Positions 60,231-64,000 of a stretch of DNA of 64,000 nucleotides are shown here, in pieces (within the stretch, counting starts at the first letter, position 1; every line of letters begins with the position of its first letter). Source of the DNA: Pseudorasbora parva (Eukaryota; Chordata; Actinopteri; Cypriniformes; Gobionidae). Position numbers and translations under genes: made by a program. The notes under the pieces were generated by a model. The model had not been told where the DNA came from. It saw only the letters and a program-made list of their open reading frames with translations, and ran no database searches. The stretch spans positions 3,079,047 to 3,143,046 of the forward strand of contig NC_090184.1 of NCBI RefSeq assembly GCF_024679245.1, written 5' to 3'.

Positions 60231-60565
60231 AGTCATGACGTCACTTTGTAGGCCAAAACGCGGAAGTGAGTTAGCATTTTAGCACTTCCGGTTCCCTCGC
60301 TCCAAAGTCTATGTTTTTTTTGAATGGGTTTTTGCTAAATCGCCTGAAATAAGGTCTGTGGTTAACAAAGCCTCTAAATATTTTCACGTTTTGATCTATG
60401 ACATAAAACACACTAGTTCTAACCTGCTTGTGATTTTTTTAAACTTTATTGTGTCTTAAAAACGGCGGTTGCTAACAAGTTGCTAAAAGGGACTACATCC
60501 TTTGGCCGGGACTTTAGACGTCATCGTGACAAACAGGAAATCTCACCAGCCCGCATTATATTCAG

Positions 60566-61703
60566 GGGTGGTAAGTAATCAAGTAAAAATACTTTGATAC
60601 TTTACTTAAGTATTTTTTTCGGGGATCTGTACTTTACTTGAGTATATTTTATTTGCATCTACTTTTACTCTTACTCCACTACAATATTAAAGGCAAAGTT
60701 TACTTTTTACTCCAATACATTTCCCCATGCCCGCTCCAAGTATTAAGTATTTGTTACACTTGATTTCCAAACCGGTCTGGTCGGTCATGGATGATCCAGT
60801 AAGGTATAGACTTGGAAAAGCTGACAAGTCAGGTTTGCCACACTAACGTTAGCTCAGTGTTTCCCCAACTTTTATATTTTGCGGCACACAATTTACTATG
60901 AAAACATCTGTAACATTTTACAATACAGGTGCACTATTATAATTCATGCCTAACTAATGCACAGATAATAATGAGTTAATGTATTACTAATGAAGAACTA
61001 AACCATTTATTAATGATTACTGCATCAGCAACTAATGAACATTCTCTATGATTACTAGATTAAGTAATATATGAATTGCTATTAATTAAATATGACATAA
61101 TTAATTCCCTAATAACACATTACATTAACTAATAATGTAAATTCATGTATTCAAAGCCATGCATTCCGACTCTCAGTTGTGTTTAATTCATCATTAATCA
61201 TAACTATTGGCAAAATTATATTATGACTTTACTTGTTGAGGCACATGACTACTAATTGTTATGTAATATGTCATTGTGGTTATGGCTTTTGAATTCATTT
61301 TGAATTAGTTAATAGTATCTTGCTCCTCATCTGTTTTATGGAGCTAATGTTATGGCACATGTCTATTTTAAGTTTAATCCCTATACTGTGTTAAGGTGCT
61401 TCATTGTCTCTTATTAATTGCAAATCTAACAAATTCTTAATTGCAGTATCTAATCTTATAACTTGTTCAATTAAAGCATTGCATATCAGTCCCAAAAGAT
61501 TTTATCTGCTTATTGATATTTACAGTTAATTTGAATATTTACTTTTTACTTTCGGTACTTGAGTACGTTTTAAATCTGATACTTGTGTACTTTTACTCAA
61601 GTGATGTTTTGAATGGAGGACTTTCTACTTTTACTGGAGTATTTTTTTATTTAGGTATATATACTTTCACTCGAGTATAACTTTTGAGTACTTTTACCAC
61701 CTC
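60566..61703. repeat. 1.1-kb element with GGTGGTAA/TTACCACC ends
   Basis: Both ends carry diverged ACTTTACTTAAGTA / TACTTGAGTA blocks and mirror each other (GGGTGGTAAGTAATCAAGTA versus AGTACTTTTACCACCTC). The centre (60860-61500) is AT-rich with TAATTAATG repeats. Non-coding DNA element. Confidence 0.7.
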
Positions 61704-62373
61704 TGATTATATTCACTTTTGAAATCTGTAAGTAAATGTTTAATAAAAATTTAAAAAACTAGCCCGCGTTTCAGCCTCACGTTCTTAGAAGTTTACCTTT
61801 CAATTAATATACATAAAGTTATATATTTAATCCTTTCAAATAGTAGTGTTTCCAAATATTGTTGTAGGCCTACACAGAAATCTGTGATATTAAGGTAACC
61901 GATTACCAGTTCTTCATTTCTGTGGAGAGACTGTAGTGTTTTGTTTTGTCCCGAGATGGAACCACAAGTTGTCGAATGAAAGCTGCGCTGTTCTACATGT
62001 TCTCTCCTCGATTATGATCAATCGTCTAAGGAAAATGACATACGATTGTAAATTGATACGGCTAAGTTATAGCTTACGTCGTTAGTGCTTCTGAGGCGGT
62101 AAAAGCACAGTTTTTTTCTGGCGAATTAGCAAAAATACAATCAAACATAATACAGTGAAAGATGATCTTTAAAGTCTATCTGGGGCACGATTATCGGGCA
62201 TAATAGCCTAATCTTAATCACAAAGAAAATAATATTAAGGTTTATATAAACTAACAAAATAATAAACTAATAAAAAAAAACATTAACAAACGAGAAAACA
62301 AATCTCAGAGAGGCACGCATAAACACAATTAGTTTCTAACATTTTTGGAAAAAACGATTGGGCAATATTTCTC

Positions 62374-62524
<151 letters not shown>

Positions 62525-62795
62525 CCTTCCACCACCTCGTCCCATTGGGGGCGGGGCTCCGTACAAACAAGCTCTTCTGATTGGCTGAGAGTCTCTGCTC
62601 CCTGCACAGGGCCTAGCGCTGCCTCTCTCTGGATTTGTGCAGCTGCAGTGAAGAATGTGTGATGGTCTAACTGTTGTGTTGTTTGTATGAGAGAAAAAAG
62701 AAGCTGCAAGATTTTTCTTTGTGTGGATATGCTCTACAGATACACATTTCACTCTCACATGTGTTCAGGTGTTTTGCACCAAAAATACCTTCATA
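62525..62795. other. unassigned insert sequence
   Basis: GC-richer sequence between the ATCT run and the split Tc1. It belongs to the 2.56-kb insertion but has no recognised family. Confidence 0.4.
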
Positions 62796-63620
62796 GAGAT
62801 CTGGTGACTGTGGCGGCCCTTTTAGTACAGTCAACTCATTGTCATGTTCAAGAAACCAATTTGAAATGATTCGAGCTTTGTGACATGGTGCATTATCCTG
62901 CTGGAAGTAGCCATCAGAGGATGGGTACATGGTGGTCATAAAGGGATGGACATGGTCAGAAACAATGCTCAGGTAGGCCGTGGCATTTAAACAATGCCCA
63001 ATTGGCACTAACGGGCCTAAAGTGTGCCAAGAAAAGATCCCCCACACCATTACACCACCACCACTAGCCTGCACAGTGGTAACACGGCATGATGGATCCA
63101 TGTTCTCATTCTTTTTATGCCAAAGTCTGACTCTACCATCTGAATGTCTCAACAGAAATCGAGACTCATCAGACCAGGCAACATTTTTCCAGTCTTCAAC
63201 TGTCCAATTTTGGTGAGCTTGTGCAAATTGTCGCCTCTTTTTCCTTTTTGTAGTGGAGATGAGTGGTACCCGGTGGGGTCTTCTGCTGTTGTAGCCCATC
63301 CGCCTCAAGGTTGTGCGTGTTGTGGCTTCACAAATGCTTTGCTCCATACCTCGGTTGTAACGAGTGGTTATTTCAGTCAAAGTTGCTCTTCTATCAGCTT
63401 GAATCAGTCGGCCCATTCTCCTCTGACCTCGAGCATCAACAAGGCATTTTCGCCCACAGGACTGCTGCATACTGGATGATTTTCCCTTTTCACACCATTC
63501 TTTGTAAACCCTAGAAATGGTTGTGTGTGAAAATCCCAGTAACTTAGCAGATTGTGAAATACTCAGACCGGCCCGTCTGGCACCAACAACCATGCCACAC
63601 TCAAAATTACTTAAAGTGGT
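62796..63620 (-). pseudogene. Tc1-like transposase (family 4), N-terminal and core part
   Basis: An open frame continues over the whole segment (ORF 63674-62667). It holds a helix-turn-helix (ISQSAKLLGFSHTTISRVYK), a GRK-type linker ([20 protein letters not shown]), [20 protein letters not shown] (Asp169) and YFQQDNAPCHKA (Asp260), ending PPQSPDL at 62796. The third catalytic residue (PIEHLW) is found 2.56 kb away at 60225. Residues 1-20 are foreign sequence. Confidence 0.88.
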
Positions 63621-64000
63621 GATAAATTGAGAAATCAACTTTCCCTTGAGCTTTTGATATTCAAAAAAGGTCATGGTAATATACGAATATCCTGTAAGTT
63701 TCAGAGCTGAAAACGTCCTTTTTAGTCAAAGAAAAGCTTTTATAGACACCAGGCCCAGAAAACGATCATGTACTTCTACTGACGTCAGTGCGTGCCAAAA
63801 CACGCCTCTACAGAATAATAAGCACGTGTAGTCCAGTAGCCCCGCCCACCGACTCATGGGATCACGATAGCCAGCAGCAATAAAAATTGTCGAAGAAGAT
63901 AGCAAGACACTGCGCTATTCCTGGTTGCGGAAGAACAGTCACTGCATAAGCTTCCTTCTGATCCTAATATTAGGAATGAGTGGTTGAACTTTATTTTAAT
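63621..64000 (+). mobile_element. THAP-domain-bearing element remnant, cut by window edge
   Basis: 63911-63946 reads CAIPGCGRTVT. After a one-base shift, 63945 onward reads HKLPSDPNIRNEWLNFI. Together these give the C-x4-C, the LPSDP-type loop and the Trp of a THAP zinc finger. THAP domains occur in host proteins and in Kolobok and P-type transposases. The flanking TTTCAGAGCTGAAAACG and CpG-rich part suggest a transposon. The frameshift implies decay, unless more sequence to the right says otherwise. Confidence 0.5.

Noticed and set aside
63905..64000. Calling the right-edge THAP sequence a host THAP gene
   Set aside because: A frameshift splits the domain and repeat-like sequence surrounds it; a transposon remnant is more likely.

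Overview
The window is nuclear DNA from a teleost fish, most likely a cyprinid. The evidence is spliced vertebrate genes with GT-AG introns, very long CA/GT/CT/TA and ATCT microsatellites, several Tc1-like transposons, tRNA- and 5S-derived SINEs, Harbinger- and hAT-like non-autonomous elements, and Tx1- and L2-like LINE remnants of the kind common in cyprinids. No virus, bacterial gene or CRISPR array was seen.

Two host genes are supported. (1) The 3' part of an adhesion G-protein-coupled receptor, best read as adgrd2, lies on the + strand in seven exons between 259 and 11761. It encodes TM6, TM7 and a cytoplasmic tail. (2) A complete nr5a1 gene (steroidogenic factor 1, SF-1/FTZ-F1) lies on the - strand. 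It has seven coding exons between 43839 and 19366, and the joined reading frame is exactly 470 codons, giving 469 aa. A non-coding first exon with an E-box/CCAAT promoter is proposed near 45288-45420. The two genes are tail to tail, as ADGRD2 and NR5A1 are in human 9q33, which supports both names. nr5a1 codes for an orphan nuclear receptor that controls steroidogenic and gonadal/adrenal (interrenal) genes.

Layout: 1-12 kb, adgrd2 3' exons with MITEs in the introns. 12.4-15.2 kb, a broken Tx1/L1-type LINE, then about 1 kb of CA/CT repeats. 17.6-18.5 kb, a Harbinger-derived element. 19.4-45.4 kb, nr5a1 with its introns full of repeats; these include a 62-bp x ~50 minisatellite at 33.85-36.97 kb inside an intron that mammals appear to lack. 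47.6-53.1 kb, a 42-bp x ~132 minisatellite that seems to have grown from the inside of a MITE. 53.6-64 kb, a transposon graveyard: a 5S-derived SINE, pieces of at least four Tc1-like families, nested MITEs, one small orphan ORF, and a THAP-domain remnant at the right edge.

The most informative feature of the window is its set of nested insertions with readable junctions. A 1,286-bp TA-flanked element sits in a repeat whose uninterrupted copy is also here. A Harbinger-type element sits in another repeat whose empty copy is at 5.3 kb. One Tc1 host carries two MITEs, and another Tc1 is split by a 2.56-kb insertion. All gene calls come from reading the sequence; no alignment or database search was run.
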